Counted from the stretch's first letter, positions 44,450 through 52,555 are shown. The stretch: DNA of 64,000 nt from an uncultured Bacteroidales bacterium (GCA_902798385.1 CADBWK010000001.1:124001-188000); one strand, 5' to 3'. The notes: generated by a model not told the origin, from the sequence alone. Numbers and translations are program-made.

Positions 44450-44952
44450 AACGGATCATCAATCCTTGGACATCCTATCCCGGATACAACTGCTTCGGCT
44501 GCAGTCCGGACAACCCGATAGGTACGCGTATGCGCTTCTTTGAAGACGGCGATGACATTGTCTCTATCTGGCGTCCCACCCAGAACCATCAGTCGTGGCT
44601 AAATACGCTTCACGGCGGAATTCAAGCCGTGCTGCTGGATGAAGTATGCGGTTGGGTCGTTTTCCATAAACTGAAGACTGCCGGCGTGACCGCCAAGATG
44701 GAGATACGCTATCATAAACCCGTCTCCACGCTACAGGACTACATCAAACTGCGGGCGTATCTGAAGGAGATGCGCCGAAACGTAGCGATCGTAGTAGGGG
44801 AGTTGTACTCCGCCGAAGGCGAACTGCTCTGCGAGTGCGCGTGTACGTACTTCACCTTCCCGCAGGACAAAGCGAAAGAAACGATGGGTTACATCCCTTC
44901 CGAAACGGAAGAGAAAGACTATACTTGGGAAGAAGCTACTTCACTTTCCTGA
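44446..44952 (+). CDS. PaaI-family hot-dog thioesterase
   Basis: 168 aa. Hot-dog fold signs: NCFGCSPDNPIGTRMRF, HQSWLNTLHGGIQAVLLDE (catalytic region with the Gly-Gly turn and Asp/Glu) and KMEIRYHKPVSTL. Hydrolyses an acyl-CoA; substrate unknown. Start ATG overlaps the CobW stop (ATGA). Its last 17 bases overlap the convergent methyltransferase gene. Confidence 0.85.
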   Translation: MKRIINPWTSYPGYNCFGCSPDNPIGTRMRFFEDGDDIVSIWRPTQNHQSWLNTLHGGIQAVLLDEVCGWVVFHKLKTAGVTAKMEIRYHKPVSTLQDYIKLRAYLKEMRRNVAIVVGELYSAEGELLCECACTYFTFPQDKAKETMGYIPSETEEKDYTWEEATSLS

Positions 44953-45565
44953 TCATCGTTAACCCGTCACGCAAAGGGAGGATGACTTGCTCAAAGCGGT
45001 CGTCCTCCTTTAGTTTGTCATTGAAGGCACGGAGACCTAGCGTCTGCTTGTCTTTGTCGTACGCCGGATCAATGATGTGACCGTCCCAAAGGGTGTTATC
45101 AGCGAGGATAAAACCACCAACCGGCACGAGCGGATAAACGAGATCGAGGTACGCGCAGTACTCGCGCTTATCAGCGTCTATGAATACCAGATCGAATGAA
45201 TCGACTATGTTCCCAATCTCCAATTTACAATCTCCAATACGCAATTCTATCCGGTCTGCTAAAGGCGACCGGGATAGATTGCGTCTAATAGTCTCTTCAA
45301 GTTCGTCGTTATGCTCGATGGTGATCAGTTTGCCGCCTTCTGCCAAGCCCTCTGCCAAGCACAAGGCACTGTAACCGGTGAAGGTTCCGAGTTCGAGGAT
45401 ACGCTTTGGACGGATCATGTGACTGATCATACTCAGTACGCGTCCCTGCACGTGTCCGCTTAGCATATGAGGATTAAGCACGTGTACGTAGGTGTCGCGC
45501 GTGATGGCCTTTAAGACTTCATTTTCAGGAGTCGAATGAAACGAAATATACTCGTCAAGTGTCAT
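44936..45565 (-). CDS. SAM-dependent O-methyltransferase
   Basis: 209 aa from the ATG at 45565; the frame continues upstream but that part lies in the promoter. Class I methyltransferase of the catechol/caffeoyl-CoA type: ILELGTFTGYSALCLAEGL (SAM loop), TIEHNDELEE, FDLVFIDADKREY, and the metal-binding FILADNTLWDG. Small-molecule substrate unknown. A 7-bp repeat at 45212-45246 encodes the GDCKLEIGNIVDSF linker just before the metal-binding aspartate. Confidence 0.9.
   Translation of the reverse strand: MTLDEYISFHSTPENEVLKAITRDTYVHVLNPHMLSGHVQGRVLSMISHMIRPKRILELGTFTGYSALCLAEGLAEGGKLITIEHNDELEETIRRNLSRSPLADRIELRIGDCKLEIGNIVDSFDLVFIDADKREYCAYLDLVYPLVPVGGFILADNTLWDGHIIDPAYDKDKQTLGLRAFNDKLKEDDRFEQVILPLRDGLTMIRKVK
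45212..45246. repeat. 7-bp tandem repeat inside the methyltransferase (5 units)
   Basis: Units cccaatc, tccaatt, tacaatc, tccaata, cgcaatt. In frame, at a surface-loop position between two core strands of the fold. Confidence 0.75.
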
Positions 45566-45584
45566 TTTGTTACAAAATTTGCTG

Positions 45585-45614
45585 CAAAAGTATAAAAAAA
45601 TTTGCATATGTCAA
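45585..45614 (-). promoter_or_regulatory. Methyltransferase promoter, sharing its -33 box with lrp
   Basis: Minus strand: -33 box TTGACATATGC starting at 45614 and -7 box TACTTTTG (45592-45585), 22 bases apart. The -33 sequence is the opposite strand of the lrp -33 box. Confidence 0.75.
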
Positions 45615-45632
45615 AATAATTCTGTAATTTTG
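45602..45632 (+). promoter_or_regulatory. Promoter of lrp-trpS
   Basis: -33 box TTGCATATGTCA (45602-45613) and -7 box TAATTTTG (45625-45632), 23 bases apart. Transcript start near 45639, about 23 nt before the lrp ATG. Confidence 0.85.
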
Positions 45633-45661
45633 CAGCAGAATTTAAGCATTTTATTAAAATA

Positions 45662-46120
45662 ATGGAAAAAATTGACGAATTAGATCGTAAAATTCTGCAG
45701 ATTATCACGCAAAATGCGCGTATCGCTTTTCGCGATGTAGCGGAGCAATGCGGTGTGAGCCGTGCTGCTGTTCATCAGCGTGTACAGAAGATGTTTGATA
45801 ATGGTGTGATTACCGGTTCGAGTTATCATGTGCAACCCAAATCGCTTGGCTACCAGCTCTGCGTTTATATCGGTATAAAGATGGAGAAAGCCTCGATGTA
45901 TAACCAAGTCATTACTGCCCTCGAGCAGATCCCCGAGATCGTGGAAGCGCAGTATACCTTGGGTGAGTTCGGACTCCTTATTAAAGTATACGCGCACGAT
46001 AATGAGCACCTGTTGACTTTGCTGAACAGTAAGATTCAGATCATCCCGGGTGTAGCTGACACAACCACGCTAACCACACTCGCGCAGCCGATCGATCGTC
46101 AATTACCCATAGAAATATAG
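45662..46120 (+). CDS. Lrp/AsnC-family transcriptional regulator
   Basis: 152 aa. N-terminal helix-turn-helix (KIDELDRKILQIITQNAR to GVSRAAVHQRVQKM) and a C-terminal RAM/AsnC effector domain (YIGIKMEKASMYNQV, VEAQYTLGEFGLLIKVY). Such proteins form octamers and respond to amino acids. It is divergent from the methyltransferase, with which it shares a -33 element, and is followed by trpS after 17 bases, which makes control of either gene, or of itself, possible (inference). Confidence 0.93.
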   Translation: MEKIDELDRKILQIITQNARIAFRDVAEQCGVSRAAVHQRVQKMFDNGVITGSSYHVQPKSLGYQLCVYIGIKMEKASMYNQVITALEQIPEIVEAQYTLGEFGLLIKVYAHDNEHLLTLLNSKIQIIPGVADTTTLTTLAQPIDRQLPIEI

Positions 46121-46141
46121 ATTATAGATGATAGATTATGG
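46121..46141. repeat. 7-bp repeat between lrp and trpS
   Basis: Units attatag, atgatag, attatgg with a partial unit before (aatatag, including the lrp stop). The last unit contains the trpS start codon. Confidence 0.6.
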
Positions 46142-47127
46142 AGAGAGTAATTAGTGGAATACGGCCTACGGGCAACTTGCATTTAGGTAATTATTTCGGT
46201 GCGGTGAAGTCCTTCGTGAAGATGCAGGATGAGTATGATTGTATGTTCTTTATTGCCGATTGGCACTCACTCACGACGCATCCGACACCGGAGAATATAC
46301 GCAATTCGGTCAAGACAATCTTGGCGGAATACCTTGCTTGCGGTATCGATCCCGAGAAAGCACCGATCTATGTTCAATCAGACGTAAAACAAGTGTTGGA
46401 ACTCTACCTGTACCTCAATATGAACGCCTATCTGGGTGAGTTGGAGCGCGTGACGTCCTTCAAGGAGAAAGTGCGCAAGCAGCCGGATAACGTCAATGCC
46501 GGTTTGCTGACGTACCCGTGCCTCATGGCAGCGGATATATTGATGCACAAGGCAGACAAAGTGCCGGTAGGCAAGGATCAGGAGCAAAATATGGAGATGG
46601 CGCGTTTGTTTGCCCGTCGCTTTAACCGCATCTATAACGTAGAGTACTTCAAAGAGCCCGCTTCGTTCCATTTTGCAGACAAGGCTGTCAAAGTGCCGGG
46701 TCTGGACGGAACAGGTAAGATGGGTAAGAGTGAAGGTAACTGCCTCTATCTGTGCGATGACGAGAAGACCGTCACCAAGAAGATCATGCGTGCAGTAACC
46801 GATCAGGGTCCAACCAAACTCAACCAAGAGAAACCCGAAGTGATCCAGAACCTCTTCCTGCTCTGCGAACTGCTGTCCGGTAAGGAAGCCGCTGACTACT
46901 ACAACGACCTGTACAACAACATGCAGATCCGTTACGGTGATATGAAAAAGCAGATGGCGGCTGATGCGAATACACTTCTCGCACCAATCCGTGAGCGTAT
47001 TTTCGCATACTCAAGCGACGATGCATTGCTCGATCGGATCATGCGTCAGGGTGCAGAGAAAGCTGCTGCACGGGCAGAAAAGACTATCGAAGAAGTCCGC
47101 GAAATCATTGGTTTCAGGAAGGTCTGA
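46138..47127 (+). CDS. trpS: Tryptophanyl-tRNA synthetase
   Basis: 329 aa, class Ic, charges tRNA-Trp. HIGH-type motif SGIRPTGNLHLGNYFGA at the N-terminus and KMSKS-type motif GTGKMGKSEGN near residue 198; AADWHSLTTHP and PVGKDQEQNMEMAR are also typical. Normal length. The start ATG falls within a 7-bp repeat unit. No T-box or trp attenuator was seen in the short gap. Confidence 0.97.
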   Translation: MERVISGIRPTGNLHLGNYFGAVKSFVKMQDEYDCMFFIADWHSLTTHPTPENIRNSVKTILAEYLACGIDPEKAPIYVQSDVKQVLELYLYLNMNAYLGELERVTSFKEKVRKQPDNVNAGLLTYPCLMAADILMHKADKVPVGKDQEQNMEMARLFARRFNRIYNVEYFKEPASFHFADKAVKVPGLDGTGKMGKSEGNCLYLCDDEKTVTKKIMRAVTDQGPTKLNQEKPEVIQNLFLLCELLSGKEAADYYNDLYNNMQIRYGDMKKQMAADANTLLAPIRERIFAYSSDDALLDRIMRQGAEKAAARAEKTIEEVREIIGFRKV

Positions 47128-47134
47128 AACCAAT
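47107..47134 (+). promoter_or_regulatory. Perfect 11-bp hairpin over the trpS stop
   Basis: ATTGGTTTCAG (47107-47117), loop GAAGGT, CTGAAACCAAT (47124-47134), containing the trpS stop. No T run follows, so it is more likely an RNA-stability or processing element than a terminator. A decayed copy of one arm region lies at 47162-47186. Confidence 0.55.
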
Positions 47135-47179
47135 TAAATCGTGCCCTTTGGGCTAAGAAATTATTGGATTCAGAAAGAT

Positions 47180-47392
47180 TTGAAAAAGTTCATCTACATA
47201 GGAATAATGGCGATCTTGTGTGGCTCTTGTGCCTCACAAGCACCCCTTGATGATGCCTACTATTGGCCGGATAAGCGGGGCAATAGTGGAGAGACAAAAG
47301 TGGAGAGTGGAGAGAAGAAAGTCGATAGTGAGAAGTCTATGGAGGTGGTCTCGCAGAACGATACGACGATAACCGTTAGGATTAAAAGATGA
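47180..47392 (+). CDS. Small lipoprotein upstream of an OmpP1/FadL protein
   Basis: 70 aa from a TTG at 47180, chosen because the resulting N-terminus (KKFIYIGIMAILCGSC) is a clean lipoprotein signal. A GTG at 47141 in the same frame would add 13 residues that do not fit a signal peptide. After the cysteine comes APLDDAYYWPDK, an acidic/aromatic segment seen in small Bacteroidota lipoproteins, then a charged part encoded by a 7-bp repeat. Its stop overlaps the start of the outer-membrane protein (ATGA), so the two probably work together. The function is unknown. Confidence 0.7.
   Translation: MKKFIYIGIMAILCGSCASQAPLDDAYYWPDKRGNSGETKVESGEKKVDSEKSMEVVSQNDTTITVRIKR
47285..47340. repeat. 7-bp tandem repeat inside the small lipoprotein (8 units)
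   Basis: Units agtggag, agacaaa, agtggag, agtggag, agaagaa, agtcgat, agtgaga, agtctat. They encode the SGETKVESGEKKVDSEKS stretch, about a quarter of the mature protein. Confidence 0.8.
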
Positions 47393-48678
47393 GACGCATA
47401 GGAATCATAGGGTTTGTGATGCTCTCGCTTGCTTTGCAAGCGCAGGACTACGCCCGTCTGTCCGAGCGAACGATACTCGGTACGGCGCGCTATGTAGGTA
47501 TGTCCGGCGCGATGACGGCCATCGGAGGTGATCCTTCGGCGGCGCAGGATAACCCAGCCGGCTTAGGTCTCTATCGCCGCTCGGAAGTGATGCTGACGGG
47601 TGACCTCGGCATCGATAAAACCACAAGCACCAAATCCTTATTGCATTTCTCACTGGCTCAGGCTTCGGTGGTGCTCTCCTTACGAACCGGCAACGAAGAC
47701 AAGGGAATCATTGCTCATAACCTGATGTTCTCCTACCAGCGCCGCCGCACCTATGCCCGTACGATGTACGGATCGGCTACGTATGGTCCTTCGTTGGGTA
47801 GCCTCTTGGCTTCGGAAGGGATAGATATACGCATCAAATACCCGAATCACATGACCAATGACGGGAACTGCCTGACGTTCGATGAACGGGGTTCGACCTA
47901 TGAGTTCGGCTTCGACTGGGCGATGAACTACTCCAATCAATGGTACGCCGGTCTGGGTCTGCGGATCCATTCCTACGGACTGACGGAAGATGCGGTATAT
48001 CAAGAAGATTTTGCGATCGATACCTCTTATTTGGATAACAAGACCTACGTCACCCATCGAGGGGTAGGTGTGAGCCTGGCTGCGGGTGCTATCTACCGTC
48101 CTACGGGCTGGTTACGTATCGGTTTGGCAATCCAGACCCCGTCGCTGGGTTCGCTGACCACCTACAGCCGTGGTACAACGGTCGCCGGAATGGATTCGAT
48201 CCGTACCAGTTGGGCGCCCGACGGCAGTTACCGGGATAATGACTTCCATCTGCCGTTGCGTCTGTCGAGTTCGCTGGCATTCCAGATCGGGGCGTACGGC
48301 ATGGTCGCGGTGCAATATGACTATAGTCATGCCAAGTACCAAAACGACCGTCACACCTTCCGTGTCGGACTCGAGGCGATCCCTGTATTGGGACTCTATA
48401 TCAATGCCGGCTACGCGTACGAGAACGATTTTGTAAAGGGAGACAACCCATATGCGATCGACCCGCTCTTTGAGCGCCGGGATTCGTACTCGCAATATAC
48501 GCACGGCGTCCATTACGCCTCGTGTGCGATAGGCTACAGAGGTTCGGCGATGATCGTTCAGATGGCTTACCAATACCGCTGGCAGAAGATCAATCTGTAT
48601 GCGCACCCGATGGCTGCGGACTACGATATCAAAGCAGAGACACATCGTATCGTGCTGACCCTGGGGTGGCACCGATAA
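47389..48678 (+). CDS. OmpP1/FadL/TodX-family outer-membrane protein
   Basis: 429 aa. Cleavable signal (MRRIGIIGFVMLSLALQAQ), then ARYVGMSGAMTAIGGDPSAAQDNPAGLGLY, which is split here as GGDPSAAQDNPAGLG and is the N-terminal hatch motif of the FadL/PorV-like family, followed by about 14 amphipathic beta strands ending with an aromatic-rich strand (IVLTLGWHR). Transport of hydrophobic compounds is the family role; the cargo is unknown. Translationally coupled to the small lipoprotein. Confidence 0.88.
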   Translation: MRRIGIIGFVMLSLALQAQDYARLSERTILGTARYVGMSGAMTAIGGDPSAAQDNPAGLGLYRRSEVMLTGDLGIDKTTSTKSLLHFSLAQASVVLSLRTGNEDKGIIAHNLMFSYQRRRTYARTMYGSATYGPSLGSLLASEGIDIRIKYPNHMTNDGNCLTFDERGSTYEFGFDWAMNYSNQWYAGLGLRIHSYGLTEDAVYQEDFAIDTSYLDNKTYVTHRGVGVSLAAGAIYRPTGWLRIGLAIQTPSLGSLTTYSRGTTVAGMDSIRTSWAPDGSYRDNDFHLPLRLSSSLAFQIGAYGMVAVQYDYSHAKYQNDRHTFRVGLEAIPVLGLYINAGYAYENDFVKGDNPYAIDPLFERRDSYSQYTHGVHYASCAIGYRGSAMIVQMAYQYRWQKINLYAHPMAADYDIKAETHRIVLTLGWHR

Positions 48679-48903
48679 GACATATACGGCATCGTGTAGC
48701 TACGAGACCGGAAAACTCAACAAATAACAACTAACCGAGTGCAAATGCTTCACTAATGGCGTGCCGATACTCTACGCCGTGACCCGGAAACGGATAGCGA
48801 TGAGGTGGTCGGATTACAAAGGAAAAAGCAGGCCTCAAATCCTATCTTAAGGAAGTTTTCTCGCGCAAAAATGCTACACGGTGCTTTTTTTGTGCACTTT
48901 TTC
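48679..48903. other. Gene-free stretch after the OmpP1 gene
   Basis: No coding frame, tRNA or known RNA recognised. Short inverted repeats are present (GGCGT/ACGCC near 48758-48778; CCGT/ACGG near 48778-48794), and there is a T run at 48884-48891 after CGGTGC. It may hold a weak terminator or a small RNA, but I cannot support either. Confidence 0.4.
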
Positions 48904-48934
48904 TTGCATATATGCAAAAAAAGTAGTAACTTTG
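48904..48934 (+). promoter_or_regulatory. Promoter of the TPR-ribH-lysC-yitT-galE-manA operon
   Basis: -33 box TTGCATATATGC (48904-48915), part of the 14-base palindrome 48904-48917, and -7 box TAACTTTG (48927-48934), 23 bases apart. Transcript start near 48941, about 45 nt before the ATG at 48986. Confidence 0.8.
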
Positions 48935-48985
48935 CAGCCGATTTGTGAAAACCATATTATTGAAAATAATAAAACAACAAATAAA

Positions 48986-49669
48986 ATGGCAAAAAAGAAA
49001 GAAGAGTTCGTAAAACAGGACGAACAGTTAGAAGAAGTTAATGAGGCGTTGACAGGCGCCGGTAAGTGGATTGAAGACAACGCCAACCTCATCAGTTGGA
49101 TCGTTTGCGGTATCGCTGTTGTTGTCATGGCTATCATCGCTATCAACAACTACATCATCAAGCCGAAAGCCCTGGAGGCTAGCAACGAGAACGCGAAAGC
49201 AGTCGTTTATTTCATGGCAGGTGATTTTGACAAAGCGCTTGCAGGTGACGATGCGGAGTGCATCGGTTTTGAGGCGATCGCAGATGAGTACGGTCACTAT
49301 CAGCAAGGTAAACTCGCTGCTCTCTACGCTGGTATTTGCTACTACGAGAAGGGTGAGTACGAGGATGCTGCCAAGTACCTCAAGAAATTTGATGCTGATG
49401 ATCTGAACATCGATCCGGCTGCCAGCCAACTGCTGGGTGACGCGTATGTGGAGCTCGGTGAGTACGGCAAGGCTGCCAAGGCTTTTGAGACAGCAGCAGA
49501 GTCGGGGAACGAGATCATCGCCCCGATGAGTCTGAAGAAAGCCGGTCTCGTTTACCTCAAGGAGGAAAACAAAGCGAAAGCACTGAAAGCTTTCAAAGCT
49601 ATCAAAGAGAACTACCCGAGTTCTGCAGAGGCTCAGGATATTGACAAATACATCGCGATCGCTGAATAA
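48986..49669 (+). CDS. Membrane-anchored TPR protein
   Basis: 227 aa from the ATG at 48986, downstream of the promoter; the frame upstream of it is not transcribed. One membrane helix (about residues 33-55, LISWIVCGIAVVVMAIIAI) then three to four TPR-like helical pairs (GKLAALYAGICYYEKGEYEDAAKYL, split; GDAYVELGEYGKAAKAFE; KKAGLVYLKEENKAKALKAF). Resembles YfgM-type ancillary proteins of the secretion machinery in layout. Overlaps ribH by one base. Confidence 0.85.
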   Translation: MAKKKEEFVKQDEQLEEVNEALTGAGKWIEDNANLISWIVCGIAVVVMAIIAINNYIIKPKALEASNENAKAVVYFMAGDFDKALAGDDAECIGFEAIADEYGHYQQGKLAALYAGICYYEKGEYEDAAKYLKKFDADDLNIDPAASQLLGDAYVELGEYGKAAKAFETAAESGNEIIAPMSLKKAGLVYLKEENKAKALKAFKAIKENYPSSAEAQDIDKYIAIAE

Positions 49670-50145
49670 TGACGACCGATTTGTCAAAATATGATAGTTC
49701 CCAATTGCCTAGCGCTGATGTTCTCGAACGTCAGCGCTATGCGATTGTAGTAGCGGATTGGAACAGCGAGATCACTTTCTCGATGGCGCAAGGAGCCGTT
49801 GACACCTTCGTCAAACACGGCATTCCGGCGGAGAACATCGACGTGATCCATGTGCCGGGTACAGTGGAACTGACCTATGGCGCTGCGCGTATCACCAAAG
49901 AAGAGCGCGTCGATGCCGTCATTGTCATCGGCTGCGTGATCCAAGGCGAGACACCGCATTTTGACTACGTGTGCCAATCGGTGACGCAAGGCGTGGCGAT
50001 GCTCAATGCACAAGGCAAAGTGCCGGTGATCTTCTCCGTGCTGACGGTCCTGAACCAACAACAGGCGCTGGACCGTTGCGGCGGTAAACTTGGCAATAAA
50101 GGTATCGAAGGCGCCTATACAGCCATCCGCATGGCTAACCTGTAA
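49669..50145 (+). CDS. ribH: 6,7-dimethyl-8-ribityllumazine synthase
   Basis: 158 aa, penultimate step of riboflavin synthesis. Seen: AIVVADWNSEITFSMAQGAV, VPGTVELTYGAA, GCVIQGETPHFDYVC with the catalytic His, and VIFSVLTVLNQQQALDR. Usual length. Coupled to the TPR gene (TAATG). No FMN riboswitch was seen, which fits its internal position in an operon. Its last codons run into a 7-bp repeat. Confidence 0.97.
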   Translation: MTTDLSKYDSSQLPSADVLERQRYAIVVADWNSEITFSMAQGAVDTFVKHGIPAENIDVIHVPGTVELTYGAARITKEERVDAVIVIGCVIQGETPHFDYVCQSVTQGVAMLNAQGKVPVIFSVLTVLNQQQALDRCGGKLGNKGIEGAYTAIRMANL

Positions 50146-50163
50146 CCCATAACGCGTAACCCC
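50136..50163. repeat. 7-bp tandem repeat between ribH and lysC (4 units)
   Basis: Units taacctg, taaccca, taacgcg, taacccc. They cover the last codon and stop of ribH and reach to three bases before the lysC ATG. Confidence 0.75.
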
Positions 50164-50165
50164 TC

Positions 50166-51410
50166 ATGAAGGTCTTTAAGTTCGGTGGAGCATCAGTGAA
50201 GGACGCGGCAGGTATCCGGAACCTGGAGCAGATCGTGCGTATGAATAACACGCCCGACGGACTGATGGTCGTAGTATCGGCCATCGGCAAGACCACCAAC
50301 GCTCTCGAGCGGGTGGTTGAGTTCTGCGACGCCGGTAAGGAAGAGATGGCGCTCAACCAATGGATCGACATCATCGATCACCACGTAGCCATCATGAAGG
50401 AACTGGGCTTGCAACCGGGTGTCGATATCCGTCTGCAAGGTGAGATCCCTTATGATCCGAACAAGTCTTACGACGAGAACTACGACCAGATCGTCTCGAT
50501 GGGTGAGCTCCTCTCCACGCAGATCATCGCCGTCTATCTGCTCAAGCAGGGATTATCGGTGGAATGGTGGAACATGCCGAAATTGCTCCGCACGGACAAT
50601 ACCTGGCGGGAAGCGAGAGTCGATGATAAGACCAGTGCTGCAACCATCCGCGCAGGGTGGGAGAGATCGCAACGACCCAATATTGTGGTAACACAAGGCT
50701 TCATCGGCGGCACGGCAGACGGTCAGCGTACGACGCTCGGTCGCGAAGGCTCGGACTACACGGCTGCCCTCTTAGGCAACTACCTCGATGCTGAGTCGGT
50801 GACGATCTGGAAAGACGTTCCGGGAATCCTGAACGCCGATCCGCGTATCGAACCCAACACGGTACTTATCCCCTCATTACGCTACCAAGACGCGGTCGAA
50901 CTCAGTTATTCGGGTGCACAGATCATTCACCCGAAAACTATCAAACCGCTTGAGAATAAACATATTCCGTTATTTGTAAAGCCCTTCGGCGACCCGAATG
51001 CCGCAGGATCGTGTATCTCGGAAGACGGAATAGGACCGATCAACATACCGGTTTATATATGGCGTAAGAATCAGATTCTGATTACCATGCGCCCCAAGGA
51101 TTTCGCCTTTGTGCTCGAAGAGAGCCTGAGCGAGATCTTTGATATCATCCATCGTCATCGTCTCAAAGTCTCGCTCATTCAGTCCTCCGCCGTGACGATC
51201 TCCGTCTGCGTGGACAACACGCGCTTTGTGCCCGATGCGATGACTGAACTCAAACAGCATTTCAATGTATCCTATAACGACCACTTGTCGCTGCTCACGA
51301 TCCGCGGTACAACCAAGCAGATCCTCGAGCAAGCCAAAGCCGGTCGTACGATCATGCTCAGCCAGACAACCCGCCGTACGGCACGTCTGGTAGTAGCGGA
51401 AAACGAATAA
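50166..51410 (+). CDS. lysC: Aspartate kinase
   Basis: 414 aa, first step of the aspartate-family amino acid pathway. N-terminal KVFKFGGASVKDAAGIRNL, central TLGREGSDYTAALLGNYL and KDVPGILNADPR, then two C-terminal ACT modules (ITMRPKDFAFVLEESLSEIF; LLTIRGTTKQI). It is monofunctional, without the homoserine dehydrogenase half that the thrA-type fusion has. Slightly shorter than E. coli LysC. Confidence 0.95.
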   Translation: MKVFKFGGASVKDAAGIRNLEQIVRMNNTPDGLMVVVSAIGKTTNALERVVEFCDAGKEEMALNQWIDIIDHHVAIMKELGLQPGVDIRLQGEIPYDPNKSYDENYDQIVSMGELLSTQIIAVYLLKQGLSVEWWNMPKLLRTDNTWREARVDDKTSAATIRAGWERSQRPNIVVTQGFIGGTADGQRTTLGREGSDYTAALLGNYLDAESVTIWKDVPGILNADPRIEPNTVLIPSLRYQDAVELSYSGAQIIHPKTIKPLENKHIPLFVKPFGDPNAAGSCISEDGIGPINIPVYIWRKNQILITMRPKDFAFVLEESLSEIFDIIHRHRLKVSLIQSSAVTISVCVDNTRFVPDAMTELKQHFNVSYNDHLSLLTIRGTTKQILEQAKAGRTIMLSQTTRRTARLVVAENE

Positions 51411-51415
51411 TAACC

Positions 51416-52555
51416 ATGAATTTAGCACAAGAATTTTCACATCTGAAGACCTACGTCACGCTGGACTATTGGCGCGATCTGATTCTCGATTTCTGGCACG
51501 CGCTGGGCACGTTTAAGTTCTGGAAGGAACTGGTGATGATGACCATCGGTATGAGTGTCGGAGCGATCGCCGTTTATTACTTCCTGATGCCGAGCCATCT
51601 GATCGTAGGTTCGATCTCCGGTCTGTCGATCGTGTTCAATACTCTGATTGGCGGGGACGCAGATACGTTCTCCGTGCTTGTGATGAGTATCAACGCCTTC
51701 CTGCTTTTGATGGCATTCATCCTCATCGGTAATGAGTTCGGTGCCAAGACCGTCTATACGGCGTTGATCTTGGGTCCGTTGACGCAGATGTGGGATCGTA
51801 TCTATCCGAATACCAATTTCACCCATCAGGTGATCGATGCCCCGGATATTCTGGCACAACTGCAAGCAGGAGAAACGGTCCTGGATGCACATGGCAACCC
51901 GTATCTGCTCAGCCGTTCGGGCGAAGTGCTGGAGCGCGTTCGTGACTCGGTGATGAGCGGCGGACTCGGTACCGGCGATGTGTGGTTCGATCTCATCTGC
52001 TTTGTGCTTCTGCTCTCGATATGTCAGGCTTTTCTGTTTCGCATCAACGCCTCTACCGGAGGACTCGATATCATCGGCAAGATCTTCAATAAGTACCTGC
52101 ATTTCGACATTGGTACATCGGTGGCGATCGGCGGCGTGATGATTTGCTGTACCTCTTTCCTAATCAATGACTTCCGCATGGTGGTCATCGGTATCATAGG
52201 AACCTGGATCAACGGTCTGGCGATTGATTATTTCACCGCTTCGCTTAACAAGCGCAAACGCGTATGTATCATTTCCAATGAGTACGAGCGTATCCGTACG
52301 TTCATCATCAAAGAGCTCTTACGCGGGTGTTCCTTATATAAGATAGAAGGCGGTTACAGCGGCGAGGAGCATACCGAGATTCAAGTGCTGATCACGCAGG
52401 ATGAGTTCTCCAGCCTCATGGCCTTCATCCGCAACAATAAGATCCAGGCCTTCATCACGGCTGGTAACTGCTCCGAAGTCTATGGTCTATGGGCAAAACA
52501 CTACAAACACAACGGTAAGTTGGAATATAAAGCTGAATCACAAAATACAATATAA
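51416..52555 (+). CDS. YitT-family membrane protein with an inserted loop
   Basis: 379 aa against the usual ~290. Five to six membrane helices of the DUF161 type and a C-terminal DUF2179 domain (VCIISNEYERIRTFIIKEL, GGYSGEEHTEIQVLI). Typical words are seen: GSISGLSIVFNTLIGG and NASTGGLDIIGKIF. The extra length comes mainly from a soluble segment of about 70 residues between helices (around residues 123-190: WDRIYPNTNFTHQVIDAP to MSGGLGTGDVWF). Function of the family is unknown. Five bases after lysC. Confidence 0.88.
   Translation: MNLAQEFSHLKTYVTLDYWRDLILDFWHALGTFKFWKELVMMTIGMSVGAIAVYYFLMPSHLIVGSISGLSIVFNTLIGGDADTFSVLVMSINAFLLLMAFILIGNEFGAKTVYTALILGPLTQMWDRIYPNTNFTHQVIDAPDILAQLQAGETVLDAHGNPYLLSRSGEVLERVRDSVMSGGLGTGDVWFDLICFVLLLSICQAFLFRINASTGGLDIIGKIFNKYLHFDIGTSVAIGGVMICCTSFLINDFRMVVIGIIGTWINGLAIDYFTASLNKRKRVCIISNEYERIRTFIIKELLRGCSLYKIEGGYSGEEHTEIQVLITQDEFSSLMAFIRNNKIQAFITAGNCSEVYGLWAKHYKHNGKLEYKAESQNTI

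Noticed and set aside
46121-46137. T-box or trp attenuator before trpS
   Set aside because: Only 17 bases separate lrp and trpS and they form a 7-bp repeat; no Trp-codon leader or T-box sequence.
48679-48903. tRNA, tmRNA, SRP RNA or RNase P RNA in the gap
   Set aside because: None of the conserved core words of these RNAs were found, and no cloverleaf could be drawn.
48881-48985. Start of the TPR protein at 48881
   Set aside because: That codon lies upstream of the -7 box at 48927-48934, so it would not be transcribed from this promoter; MAKKKEEF at 48986 is a normal start.
50136-50165. FMN riboswitch or lysine riboswitch near ribH and lysC
   Set aside because: The gaps are 0 and 20 bases; there is no room and no conserved riboswitch core.
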